The notes under the pieces: generated by a model
Database searches by the model: none
Told to the model about the DNA's origin: nothing
Seen by the model: the letters and a program-made list of their open reading frames with translations, nothing else
Shown: piece after piece, positions 27,621 through 36,434 of the stretch
How positions within the stretch are numbered: position 1 is the first letter of the stretch
How the letters are laid out: each line of letters starts with the position of its first letter
Translations under genes and position numbers: made by a program
Assembly (NCBI RefSeq): GCF_014203225.1
Contig: NZ_JACHIO010000025.1
Coordinates: forward strand, 1 to 64,000
Length of the DNA: 64,000 bases
Reading direction: 5' to 3'
From: Granulicella mallensis
GTDB taxonomy: Bacteria > Acidobacteriota > Terriglobia > Terriglobales > Acidobacteriaceae

Positions 27621-28433
27621 TCATGCGTGCCTTCTATTGTCGTCTTGCACTAACTTCGCAATGATGGAAGCAAGATGATTCTCGGTGCCCCCTGCTTGCA
27701 TGTAGGCGATTTCACCTCCAGGTCTCAAAATGGCAGTGACTGGGACACCAAGACGGCCACCGGGCACAAGGAGACCATAGCGCCGCAATACTGGGGAACT
27801 TTTGTCCCCCGCCTTCGCAACTGGATAAGGCAGAGGATGTTTTCGGAGAAATGACAGGATATCCGAATTTTCGTCCATCACTGCGAGACCCACTACATTG
27901 ATCCTGGGTGTCCGGGTGCGCGCAATGGATTCCATCTCCGGCAACTCAACTATGCAAGAACCGCACCAGGTTCCCCAGAAATTCACGACTGTCCAATACT
28001 TTCGATTTTCCGAGAGTGAGACCGTCTTGCCATCCGGGGATTTGAGAGAAAAGTCTGGAGCCTTGAAGCTCCTGCTGACGGTTGGGGAGATCGGCTTAGG
28101 CCTTGGGCTGGGACCCTCTCCACTCCAAAAGGTAAGCTTGACGGGGGTGTCGCCCCGCTTCACCGTCAATCTGACTGATTGGGGGTCTGCGGAAGCGAAA
28201 ATCGACAAAATTGCAGGGGGACCAACCCGCGACGACGGTATACCACCGATGACTTGAATCAGATCATCATCAAGAAGTCCTCCAAATTGCCTCGCGCTAC
28301 GGTCGAGGTGGATACGCCATCCCTCTCTTTCGAAGACAAGTTGCCCCCGATCAAACCTGACGGTGCTATGTTGTGCCAATAGTGGAAGACTCGTGAGGCT
28401 GAAGAGGCATATTAAAACACTCAAAAGTGTCAT
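27621..28433 (-). CDS. Exported TlpA-like thiol-disulfide oxidoreductase (270 aa)
   Basis: A signal peptide (MTLLSVLICLFSLTSLPLLAQ) is followed by a ~100-residue N-terminal region of unknown fold and a TlpA/ResA-type thioredoxin domain. The domain has FKAPDFSLKSPDGKTVSLSE, the active site NFWGTWCGSC and the cis-Pro loop GVPVTAILRPGGEI. It probably reduces disulfides, for example of apocytochromes, on the periplasmic side. This fits the P460 and other redox genes nearby. ATG at 28433 is preceded by AAGGGATCAATC; an earlier ATG at 28448 lacks a ribosome-binding site. A motif site (28561-28578) lies 128 bp upstream. Confidence 0.85.
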   Translation of the reverse strand: MTLLSVLICLFSLTSLPLLAQHSTVRFDRGQLVFEREGWRIHLDRSARQFGGLLDDDLIQVIGGIPSSRVGPPAILSIFASADPQSVRLTVKRGDTPVKLTFWSGEGPSPRPKPISPTVSRSFKAPDFSLKSPDGKTVSLSENRKYWTVVNFWGTWCGSCIVELPEMESIARTRTPRINVVGLAVMDENSDILSFLRKHPLPYPVAKAGDKSSPVLRRYGLLVPGGRLGVPVTAILRPGGEIAYMQAGGTENHLASIIAKLVQDDNRRHA

Positions 28434-28560
28434 GATTGATCCCTTCATGACACGGTTATCGCTCGAAGCGAGATTAGAGGTCGGCCGCAGCGCGATGTTC
28501 ATAGCCTTGAGCGTACTGGTGCAAGAGCGTAGGCGCGACCATCGAATCTGGAGTGAAGAG

Positions 28561-28578
28561 ACTATAGGTTTCTACAGT
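28561..28578. promoter_or_regulatory. Palindromic site p (ACTATAGGTTTCTACAGT)
   Basis: An 18-bp motif copy in the gap 28434-28695, 128 bp upstream of the TlpA-like gene. Its reverse complement ACTGTAGAAACCTATAGT nearly equals site c upstream of the kinase at 36199. Confidence 0.55.
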
Positions 28579-28695
28579 TACGACTTTGGAGGCACTGATA
28601 TCAGTGCACATCAGCCTAGAAGCAGAGTCTCGTAGCAACCGTTGGCTAGACTGTAAATGCAGAGGTGGGAGAGGAAAAGAGATGGGTATATCGAG

Positions 28696-30405
28696 TCATT
28701 CATGGATAGGTGCGCAGTCGAAGACTTTCAGCTTCTCCAGGTAATGATGCACATCCGAAATGACTACAGATCCTTCGCCTACGGCGGAGGCAACGCGTTT
28801 CACGGACCCGGCTCTCACATCGCCAATCGCGAAGATCCCTGGTCTACTCGTAGCGAAACGCGATTGCATTTCCCATTCAGCTCTGCCTGTCTCGACAAAG
28901 CCATTGTGATCGAGGTCGAGATGCTCCTTGAGCCAACTCGTATTAGGATCTGCCCCGATCATGACAAAAATGTTAGTGACGTTGAAGGCACTTCTTGCTC
29001 CTGAGGCACGGTCTCGCACCTGAACAGCGTGCAGTCGGTCGTCGCCCAGAACGGCATCGATTTCAGAATGGAGATGCAGCTTGATCTTGGGGGAGCAGAT
29101 AATACGTTGTACTAGATAGTCCGACATCGTTGCTTCGAGAGTCACTCCACGCACGACGAGATGCGTGCAACCTGCATCCTTAGCCAGATGCAGCGCAGCC
29201 TGTCCAGCTGAATTGCCTCCACCTACCACGACTACATCTTGGCCAAGACAGCGGGTCGTTTCGATTGGTGTGGCAGCATAGTGGATGTTTGTCAGTTCAT
29301 ACCGCTCATAACCGGGAACCAGTAGCTTGCGATATCGAGCTCCCGTCGCAATCACGACGGTGCGGGAGGTTACCATACGACCACCCGCAAGACAGAGCCT
29401 ATGCAGCTTAGAGGAGCTGCTTAGGCCAACCACATTCCGAGCGACCTCAAGACGTGCTCCGAAGCGCTGCGCCTGAATTTCAGCACGCGAAGCAAGTTCC
29501 TGTCCGGTTATGCCTGTTGGGAAACCGAGGTAGTTTTCGATCTTGGAACTGGTACCTGCTTGCCCCCCAGGAGCAGTGCCTTCCAGCACAACGGTCGCGA
29601 GGCCTTCTGAAGCGGCATAGACTGCGGCCGCCAGACCCGATGGTCCAGCACCCACAATGGCAACATCGAAGATCTCCTCGGTCTCAAACACCTTACTGAT
29701 TCCCAACTCGTCCGCTAGCACCGTATTGCTTGGATTTTTCAGGACACGCTGATCGGGTAGGAAAACCACCGGCATCTCCGATGGATCCAGATTGAGCCCG
29801 TCGAGCAGTAACTGCGCGGTTGGATTCGACTCGGCCTCAATAAGCTTGTTGGGATAACCGTTGCGAACCAGGAATTGGTGCATCCGCATGGTCTCTGCGT
29901 CATGACTATGTCCAATCACAATAACGCCTCCATGGGATCGCTGCATGAGAGTTGCCCGCCGTTCGATCCACGCACGGACGATCACGTCCGCGATGTCCAA
30001 CTCTGTGCGCATTAGGGTTTGCAGTGCGTGAGCATCGATGCGGAGAATTCTGCTCCCTCTCGCCGTTCGGCCGCTCAACAGCCCATCCCGTCCGCTAAGC
30101 AGATCCAATTCGCCACTGAATTGGCCCTTTGTTAGGGTCGCCAACGCAACACCGGGGTGCCCTGGCTTATCTTCAAAGAGCTCTATCCTGCCCCTGATGA
30201 CGACAAACATATCGCCACCTCGAGACCCTCTTTCGAACAGAGTCAGGCTTGCGTCAAACGTCTGAGTCTCTCCATACATTTCGAGGCGTTGAATCATTTC
30301 CTGTGTGAGAATCGGCGGCGCGGCTCCCTGCGTAGTGCTCCCCGCGTATCTGGAGGTGTCATCCTGATTAGGTTGACGAGGTGCTCTTCGATTAAGTGCC
30401 ATCGT
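28696..30405 (-). CDS. Cyclic-nucleotide-binding domain fused to thioredoxin-reductase-like flavoprotein (569 aa)
   Basis: Residues ~40-150 form a cNMP/CRP-like beta-barrel (TLFERGSRGGDMFVVIRGRIELFED, LTKGQFSGELDLLSGRDGL). Residues ~165-240 resemble a small thioredoxin/glutaredoxin-like linker without cysteines. The rest is a TrxR-type FAD/NAD(P)H protein with VGAGPSGLAAAVYAASEGL, GGQAGTSSKIENYLGFP, GGGNSAGQAALHLAKDAG and GIFAIGDVRAGSVKRVASA. The CxxC pair of classical thioredoxin reductase is absent (YAATPIETTRCLGQ occupies that zone), as in related fused proteins. It therefore cannot reduce thioredoxin in the classical way. Possible electron acceptors are unknown. ATG at 30405 has GAGGACACGACG upstream. 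It is 118 bp downstream of NDH-2, same strand. Confidence 0.85.
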   Translation of the reverse strand, partial: TMALNRRAPRQPNQDDTSRYAGSTTQGAAPPILTQEMIQRLEMYGETQTFDASLTLFERGSRGGDMFVVIRGRIELFEDKPGHPGVALATLTKGQFSGELDLLSGRDGLLSGRTARGSRILRIDAHALQTLMRTELDIADVIVRAWIERRATLMQRSHGGVIVIGHSHDAETMRMHQFLVRNGYPNKLIEAESNPTAQLLLDGLNLDPSEMPVVFLPDQRVLKNPSNTVLADELGISKVFETEEIFDVAIVGAGPSGLAAAVYAASEGLATVVLEGTAPGGQAGTSSKIENYLGFPTGITGQELASRAEIQAQRFGARLEVARNVVGLSSSSKLHRLCLAGGRMVTSRTVVIATGARYRKLLVPGYERYELTNIHYAATPIETTRCLGQDVVVVGGGNSAGQAALHLAKDAGCTHLVVRGVTLEATMSDYLVQRIICSPKIKLHLHSEIDAVLGDDRLHAVQVRDRASGARSAFNVTNIFVMIGADPNTSWLKEHLDLDHNGFVETGRAEWEMQSRFATSRPGIFAIGDVRAGSVKRVASAVGEGSVVISDVHHYLEKLKVFDCAPIHE

Positions 30406-30523
30406 CGTGTCCTCTCGTAAGTCCCACGGACCCACGTCTCGTCTTGCTGCTATGTCGTGCCCATCGTTATCGAAAAGCCAGGGCAGAAATCAGAAGTGCC
30501 GCACCTCTAAGCGTCGATACGTC

Positions 30524-31864
30524 TCACTCGGCTTGAGAGTTTGAAGCACTGACATTACTCGCTGAGGTGTCCAAAGAGCATTTCGCTGGAATGCCTTGAC
30601 CAGGTGCCCGAAAGGACATGAACTGAACAGTGTCCTTGGAAAAGATCAGGTCAAAAAACCAGTCCAATGCAACATGAATACGTTTCTCCCATCGTGGGAG
30701 TTTGGTGAGATACACGGTTCTCCACATGAACCACGCTACAAATCCGGAACACTTGTATCCCAGGATTTGGGCAACTCCACTGCGACGACCAATTGAAGCC
30801 ATCTGGCCGATTGTGTTGAAAGTGAATTCCTTCGTCGGTCGACCGTCCAAGGAAGCAGCCAGATTTTCTGCAAGTACCCTTGCTTGTCGCAAAGCATGCT
30901 GGGCTGTAGGTGGATAGTAACCACCATTCCCATCAGGAATCCGTGCGCAGTCACCTAAGGCCCACACATTGGGATGACCCTCTATCAGCATCGTTCTGGT
31001 GGTTATTACTCTCGCGCCGTCCGATGCGACTGTGAGGTGCACAAGTTCGGGTGGCGCGGCGTTTCCTCCAGTCCATACAACGAACTTCGTCGGAATGAGT
31101 CTTCCATCATCGAGCGTGACATCCTCGGCAGTGACGGCTGTCAGTTTCTTGTTTAGGAGAACTTCGATGCCGCGTGAGACCAGCTTATCCTTGGTGAAGG
31201 TGCCAAGTTCTGCTCCGAGTTCCGGGAGAAGGTGCGAACCTGCGTGGATGAGTACTACCCGGAGCATTGAAGGCGAAAGATTCGGATAGGACTGCACGGC
31301 TGATTCCATGAAGTCGTAAATCCCGGATACGGTCTCTACTCCAGCGAATCCTCCCCCCGCAACAACCATCGTAAGCATCGCATCTCGCGTAATCTCCGAG
31401 CAATCCGGGTCGGCCTCTTCCAAGTGGGCGATCATCCGGTTCCGAAGTGTGATGGCATCTTCCAGAGTCTTCATGGTCATCGCATTCTGTTCCAAGCCAG
31501 TGATTCCGCGGAAGTGCGGAACGGAGCCTAACGCAAGGACGACATGGTCATAGCCGAGAAGGTGGGTATGCCGGTCGATCCCATGCGTAATCGTCACGGT
31601 CTGTTCAATCAGGTCGATCGAGTTCACGTCTGCGGCTATAAACTCGGTGCGACGGACCATCTTTCGAATCGGATTCACGATGGTCGTAATATCCAGGTCG
31701 CTGGCGGCTACCTCATGCAGCATAGGAGTGAACAGGAGAAAGTTGTCCCTGCTTACGAGACGAATCTCCGCGTCTCGTGGCTCTAACAGTCGCTCCAAAA
31801 CCCGAGCTACCTCTACGCCTGCGAAGCCTCCGCCAAGGATAAGGATTCTAGTTTTACGCGACAC
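30524..31864 (-). CDS. ndh: Type II NADH dehydrogenase (NDH-2-like), 446 aa
   Basis: A membrane-associated, non-proton-pumping NADH:quinone oxidoreductase. The FAD motif ILGGGFAGVEVARVL is at the N-terminus, LLFTPMLHEVAAS is the quinone-site-proximal block, MVVAGGGFAGVETVSGIY is the NADH motif, and HPNVWALGDCARIPD and QHALRQARVLAENLAA are the C-terminal FAD contacts. A C-terminal amphipathic region (about residues 365-410, FVAWFMWRTVYLTKLP) should bind the membrane. Its start gives a clean Rossmann N-terminus. Site d of the palindromic motif is 242 bp upstream. Together with the cNMP-TrxR-like gene it forms a likely two-gene redox operon. Confidence 0.88.
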   Translation of the reverse strand: MSRKTRILILGGGFAGVEVARVLERLLEPRDAEIRLVSRDNFLLFTPMLHEVAASDLDITTIVNPIRKMVRRTEFIAADVNSIDLIEQTVTITHGIDRHTHLLGYDHVVLALGSVPHFRGITGLEQNAMTMKTLEDAITLRNRMIAHLEEADPDCSEITRDAMLTMVVAGGGFAGVETVSGIYDFMESAVQSYPNLSPSMLRVVLIHAGSHLLPELGAELGTFTKDKLVSRGIEVLLNKKLTAVTAEDVTLDDGRLIPTKFVVWTGGNAAPPELVHLTVASDGARVITTRTMLIEGHPNVWALGDCARIPDGNGGYYPPTAQHALRQARVLAENLAASLDGRPTKEFTFNTIGQMASIGRRSGVAQILGYKCSGFVAWFMWRTVYLTKLPRWEKRIHVALDWFFDLIFSKDTVQFMSFRAPGQGIPAKCSLDTSASNVSASNSQAE

Positions 31865-32105
31865 GTTTCTCTCCTATTTTTGTAGCTTCCGGGTGTTCAG
31901 TTGCTGCTGCGGCGGCCAATAGCGTTCGAAGAGTGACGTTAGTGCACTTGCACTAACGGGCGGCGTGATGGCAGTGCTGCTGGACGTCTATACGAGCAGG
32001 GCCTGGTTACCTCTCCCTGCAATTGAAGGGAGTACGCGCCGATCAGCTAGCATTATTGTGTCGATTCTGGCGCGGGAGCGAACTAGCATTCGCTACGGTC
32101 GGAAG

Positions 32106-32123
32106 ACTATCGTTTTCTTTAGG
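32106..32123. promoter_or_regulatory. Palindromic site d (ACTATCGTTTTCTTTAGG)
   Basis: An 18-bp motif copy in the gap 31865-32241, upstream of NDH-2 and downstream of the response regulator. The rest of this gap contains no recognised gene. Confidence 0.5.
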
Positions 32124-32241
32124 TGAAGTCTTGAGTCCTGGAATATTCGAGCTCACGTGATTGAGTGAGGACTTGGCAGGAAGGGGGACTCACGACACAA
32201 CGATCGCGCGGAAGGCGTTGGAGCAACCTCGCTATGGCAGT

Positions 32242-32871
32242 CTATATGTTCAAAATGCCTCTGCGAATAGCGATAGATATGGCGTGTGCTCGGTCGTTGG
32301 CCTGCAGCTTATCCATGACATTCTTAACGTGAAAGTTTACTGTATTTTCCGATAGAGAGAGCTGTTCAGCGATCTGCTTATTCCGATTACCACTCTGAAT
32401 CAATCTGAGCACTTCCATCTCGCCCTCCGTGAGATTCTCTTGACCTAAATGTTCGGCAAGACGGCAGGCTACTCCGGTCGGAATATGCGTGCGCCCGGTA
32501 TGCACCGAGCGGATGATCGAAAACAATTCCTCCGACGGCGTGCTTTTCAAGACATAAGCTGAAGCGCCCGCGCAAAGAGCGCCCTTGATTTCGACGTCAC
32601 CTTCCGACGTGGTCAACATGATCACGCGAGCGGCGGCGAACTCCTTCCGAATTGCCACCAGGGCGCTTGTTCCGGTCTGGCCAGGAAGTCGTTGGTCCAT
32701 AAGCGTGATATCGGGTTTATGACGGCGGAACTCTTCGACTGCCTCTAATGAGGTCCCCGCCTGAGCTACTACCTGCATATCTGATTGCGACGCGATAATG
32801 ATGTTCAGCCCCTGTCGGAAGAGTGGATGATCCTCGACGACCATGATGCGGATTGGGTCGGATGACTGCAT
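32242..32871 (-). CDS. NarL/FixJ-family response regulator (copy 1, 209 aa)
   Basis: A receiver domain (residues ~5-125) with acidic pocket EDH, phospho-acceptor Asp59 in LMDQRLPG and Lys in VLKSTPSEE, then a LuxR-type helix-turn-helix (NLTEGEMEVLRLIQSGNRNKQIAEQLSLSENTVNFHVKNVMDKLQ). It is expected to bind palindromic DNA as a dimer when phosphorylated. ATG at 32871 has GGGAG eight bases upstream. It follows the kinase at 32999-36199 by 127 bp on the same strand and is its obvious partner. It is highly similar to the regulator at 40588-41217, particularly in the recognition helix, so the two could share DNA sites. Confidence 0.92.
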   Translation of the reverse strand: MQSSDPIRIMVVEDHPLFRQGLNIIIASQSDMQVVAQAGTSLEAVEEFRRHKPDITLMDQRLPGQTGTSALVAIRKEFAAARVIMLTTSEGDVEIKGALCAGASAYVLKSTPSEELFSIIRSVHTGRTHIPTGVACRLAEHLGQENLTEGEMEVLRLIQSGNRNKQIAEQLSLSENTVNFHVKNVMDKLQANDRAHAISIAIRRGILNI

Positions 32872-32998
32872 TGGGTTTGCTCCCTCTAGAGTTATGACAC
32901 GTGCCATGACTCCGGAAATGAATCGTGAATATGTGGATGAGGCCAGACGTGAAAGCAACATTTCATCGAGCCCACTCTGATCCTTGACGGTCCAATGC

Positions 32999-35900
32999 TT
33001 AATTGTGAGCACCACCTCCCGAGCCGTTATGGTGGGACGAATCCTGACCGAGGGCAAACAGCTTCAACAGTTGCGACCGTTTTGTAGGTCTATAGGTCTT
33101 GAAAACCACTGAGCCGGGAACAAGGAGGATTACCTCGGTTCCATTATTGGATGCCGTTCGCACTGAGAGCTTGGCGCCAATACGGTCCGCTCTTTCCCGC
33201 ATGCCCTCTAACCCAAAGTGTCCGGTCTTACCGGACTGTAAGGTCTTTTCTCCAATGCCCTTGCCGTTGTCTCTGATCCTCAGCTGAACATTGTGGTTAT
33301 AGGTGAGTTCAACCGTAACGAGACTTCCTCCAGAATGGACGCAGGCGTTATTGATGGCTTCGTATCCGATCCGGTAAATCTCATCTCTCACAATGGGATG
33401 CATGTCGCTGCTTGTCCCGCTGAGGACGTGGGATACCTGGATCGTGCTACCGATACGACAGTCTTCTGCTGCATGGCGAAAGGCCGCAGCTAGGTCGTTG
33501 GTGTCGACCGTCGAACTCCTCAGGGAGTTTAGAGCTGCTCGTCCCTCGAGTGTGGCTCGTTCCAACCACGTCGACACCAGATCGAGAGCCTTGTGCATGC
33601 GGGCAGAGTCGGTCGGTCGCTCAAGAGCATTGTCTGCAACCATCTTGCTGCCTTGAATTGTCTGGAGCAGCGTATCGTGCAGATCGCGAGCCAACCGCGT
33701 TCGCTCTTCGATCCGTTCGTCAAATCTGACCTTCAGCATGGTTGCATACTGTCTCATCCGGAATTGATAGAGACTGTAAGCAAGCATCGCCGCAACAACA
33801 ACGCATAGGAGCTTGAACCAGATAGTCTGATACCACGCTGGAGGAATCATGAAACCGATAGTGGCTTCGTGTGTGTTCCATACTCCATCGTTATTGCACG
33901 CAATCACTCGGAAGGTGTAATAGCCAGGACTAAGATCGTTATAAAAGGCCTGACGGCGCGTCCCCGAGTCGGTCCATTCCCTATCGTGGCCAGCCAGCTG
34001 GTAACGGAAGCGTACCTTAGCGGACGCAACATAGCTCAGTCCCGCATAGTCGACCTCAACCACTTGTGGAGATACAGGAAGAGTAAGACTACCGACTAAG
34101 GGATGGTCGGTGTGGCCGACGAGCAAATGTTCAATATGAACCGGCGGCGGCAGAGCATTTGATGGAAGTCGCCGTGGGTCGATCATCTGAAGAGCGCTTC
34201 CATTGACGGACCACAGCCGCCCATCCGGGCTGAAAAACGGCCGTTCACCACGAAGTCGGGGTAATGCGCCATCGGAGAGGGTGAAGGTCGTAATCGTAAG
34301 CTGACTCGTAGCGTTGCTCCACCAGCGGGAGATTTCACTGTCGCGGATGCGCAAAATTCCGCACTGCATAAAGAGCCAGTGGGCACCAACTCGGTCGTTT
34401 ATTACACTTAGGACGTTCTCGCAAGGAAGACCGTTCGAGCTCTTTATCGCTTGGGCCCTTCCATCCATGTAACGAATGGCACCTTGCGAGGTTGCAATCC
34501 AAAGCGCCCCGTCAGGGTCCGACGTCATATCGGCGACACGGCCGTCAAAGCCGGCGGGCTTGATCTGATCAAATGCTCCATTGTGGAACCGATACAAACC
34601 GTGAGAATACCCTGCAACCCACAGGCCCCCGCCAGGCTCCGGTGCAAGAACATTCAGTATCTGGTGGTCCGCCAGTGCGGGCGACGGAAAGCTTTCTGCT
34701 ACACGCAGGTTCTGGATACGAATGAGCGCGTTTCCTCGCTGATCAGCCAGGTTTTGGACGGATGCCCACAGTCGGTGACGAGAATCTTCCTCCATCTCTA
34801 TGACTTCGCCAACTCTGTCACCATATCGATCAGTGACAGGTGTGAATCGGCCGTGCTCGTATAGAAGGAGTTGTTGGCCTGCCCCCACCCAAATCCGATC
34901 ATGTGAATCGGAAAAGAGGTAGTGGATTTCACGCTTCAGGAATGGATCGGTGAAGTGGAGAAACTGCCCCTTGTCGAGAAGATTCAGCGTGTGACTCGCC
35001 CCAATCCACACGTCCCCGCTTCGGGACGTGGTTATTTGATTCGGCGCACCGGAAAGGCCTTCACGCGAGGTGAAGCTAATCACGGGAAGATCACGAAGGC
35101 TGTCGATGCCCCGGTCCGTCACAACCCACAGAGTGTGCTCCCGGTCTTCGAAAATCTGCTTGACTGCATCGCCGCTCAAACCGTCGGTCGTATCGAAGTG
35201 TTCAAGTTTCCCCTCGCTCAACCGGTAAAGCCCCTGCGATTCAGTCCCGATCCACAAGTCGCCACTACTATCAGTGCATAGAGATCTGACTGCAAGCTTC
35301 CGCCCATCCACTTGTGGCGTTACAAAGGTCTTCCACTTCTTTCCAGTGAGTTTAAGTAGTCCCGCATCTTGCCCTGTCGTCGATATACCACCCCAGATGG
35401 AACCTTCCTTATCGACTGCCATTGCTAGAACTGAGTGGTCTGACCTTCCGTGAGAAGGCAGGAGGTAATTCTCCGGAGGGGCATTTTCTCGCCACCGACA
35501 AATCCCCTGAGGGCCGCCGATCCAAATTGATCCAGTTTTTTCAGACGTTAAGGAATAGCTGTACATACAACTAAATCCATCTTTCATGCCCTGACAGGAG
35601 AGGTGGGTTTCTCCAACCGCGCAGAGCGTGCTCGAAGTCGACAGATTGCCCCAGTCGCCCGTCCAGATGCGCCCTTGGCCGTCCTCAAGTAGCGGTCCTG
35701 CCCACCGCAGGCTCTCGGGATAGCTGTAAACGCGTCCGTTGGTTATCCGGGCTACGCCGGCTTCGGTTGCTACGTAGAGACTGCCGTTTCGCGCTCCCAG
35801 TACAGATCGAATCGCCGCATTGATTAGAGATTCACCGGCAAGAGGAGTCCATTTGGTCAAGCGAATGCCATCGAATCGGAACAAGCCATCGGTAGTTCCG

Positions 35901-36199
35901 ACCCAGAGGTAACCGTCGCTAGATTGAGTGATCGAAGTTGGCAGGCCATCTAGTCCGCTCTCTCCGAGCCGCCAAGCTGTATGACCGTATTGTGAGATAT
36001 GCGTTGAGGGATCTAAACCATATGCCACTCGTCCACAGAAAAGGAACATGCAACACAATGCCACCGCAATCATCGATTGTACGGCGAGTCTCCAACGCGT
36101 CGCATCTGCGCTGTCTTCGCGACACTCTGGACGCTCCGAACCAAGCGAGGTGAATCGAGATGTAGTGTTAGGCCCGATCCAACTATCCCTTTTCCACAT
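32999..36199 (-). CDS. Beta-propeller sensor histidine kinase, copy 2 (1066 aa)
   Basis: Same architecture as the kinase at 5426: export helix (IAVALCCMFLFCGRVAYG), about 14 propeller blades (DGYLWVGTTDGLFRFDG, DLWIGTESQGLYRL, TLWVVTDRGIDSL), Y_Y_Y domain (VDYAGLSYV...CNNDGVWN), one transmembrane helix (LLCVVVAAMLAYSLYQFRM), HisKA_3 with RDLHDTLLQTIQGSK (His841 from this start) and HATPase (NACVHS, RDNGKGI, GHFGLEGMRER). ATG 36199 has GAAGG upstream; ATG 36274 is a longer alternative. The NarL-type regulator directly follows, so this is a complete two-component pair. A motif site lies 92 bp upstream, suggesting autoregulation. Confidence 0.9.
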   Translation of the reverse strand: MWKRDSWIGPNTTSRFTSLGSERPECREDSADATRWRLAVQSMIAVALCCMFLFCGRVAYGLDPSTHISQYGHTAWRLGESGLDGLPTSITQSSDGYLWVGTTDGLFRFDGIRLTKWTPLAGESLINAAIRSVLGARNGSLYVATEAGVARITNGRVYSYPESLRWAGPLLEDGQGRIWTGDWGNLSTSSTLCAVGETHLSCQGMKDGFSCMYSYSLTSEKTGSIWIGGPQGICRWRENAPPENYLLPSHGRSDHSVLAMAVDKEGSIWGGISTTGQDAGLLKLTGKKWKTFVTPQVDGRKLAVRSLCTDSSGDLWIGTESQGLYRLSEGKLEHFDTTDGLSGDAVKQIFEDREHTLWVVTDRGIDSLRDLPVISFTSREGLSGAPNQITTSRSGDVWIGASHTLNLLDKGQFLHFTDPFLKREIHYLFSDSHDRIWVGAGQQLLLYEHGRFTPVTDRYGDRVGEVIEMEEDSRHRLWASVQNLADQRGNALIRIQNLRVAESFPSPALADHQILNVLAPEPGGGLWVAGYSHGLYRFHNGAFDQIKPAGFDGRVADMTSDPDGALWIATSQGAIRYMDGRAQAIKSSNGLPCENVLSVINDRVGAHWLFMQCGILRIRDSEISRWWSNATSQLTITTFTLSDGALPRLRGERPFFSPDGRLWSVNGSALQMIDPRRLPSNALPPPVHIEHLLVGHTDHPLVGSLTLPVSPQVVEVDYAGLSYVASAKVRFRYQLAGHDREWTDSGTRRQAFYNDLSPGYYTFRVIACNNDGVWNTHEATIGFMIPPAWYQTIWFKLLCVVVAAMLAYSLYQFRMRQYATMLKVRFDERIEERTRLARDLHDTLLQTIQGSKMVADNALERPTDSARMHKALDLVSTWLERATLEGRAALNSLRSSTVDTNDLAAAFRHAAEDCRIGSTIQVSHVLSGTSSDMHPIVRDEIYRIGYEAINNACVHSGGSLVTVELTYNHNVQLRIRDNGKGIGEKTLQSGKTGHFGLEGMRERADRIGAKLSVRTASNNGTEVILLVPGSVVFKTYRPTKRSQLLKLFALGQDSSHHNGSGGGAHN

Positions 36200-36290
36200 G
36201 GGGCAACCTTCGCAAGCACTCTGGCACGGGTTTCGATTTCCGATCCGCGTGCCATGCGCTTCCAGTGTAGACACGGGTGATTGAGATTCC

Positions 36291-36308
36291 CCTGTAGAAC
36301 CCTATAGG
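36291..36308. promoter_or_regulatory. Palindromic site c (CCTGTAGAACCCTATAGG)
   Basis: An 18-bp motif copy 92 bp upstream of the kinase start at 36199. The two half-sites CTGTAG and CTATAG are both near-ideal. Confidence 0.6.
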
Positions 36309-36434
36309 TGGCCCCACAAAGATTTATGTTTCCCAATCTCAATCGCTGTCGCAACGAGCGCGAGCTTTCACCTGAACTTGACCAACTGAGCGCACTCACG
36401 CTGTGGTCAGTGATCCGGACACTCACTCTTAGCC

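Noticed and set aside
28696-30405. Calling the cNMP-fused flavoprotein a true thioredoxin reductase
   Set aside because: The redox CxxC motif of the NAD(P)H domain is absent.
33084-33103. Motif-like TTTTGTAGGTCTATAGGT inside the 3' end of a kinase gene
   Set aside because: The left half-site is degenerate, the spacing is two bases short and it lies in coding sequence.
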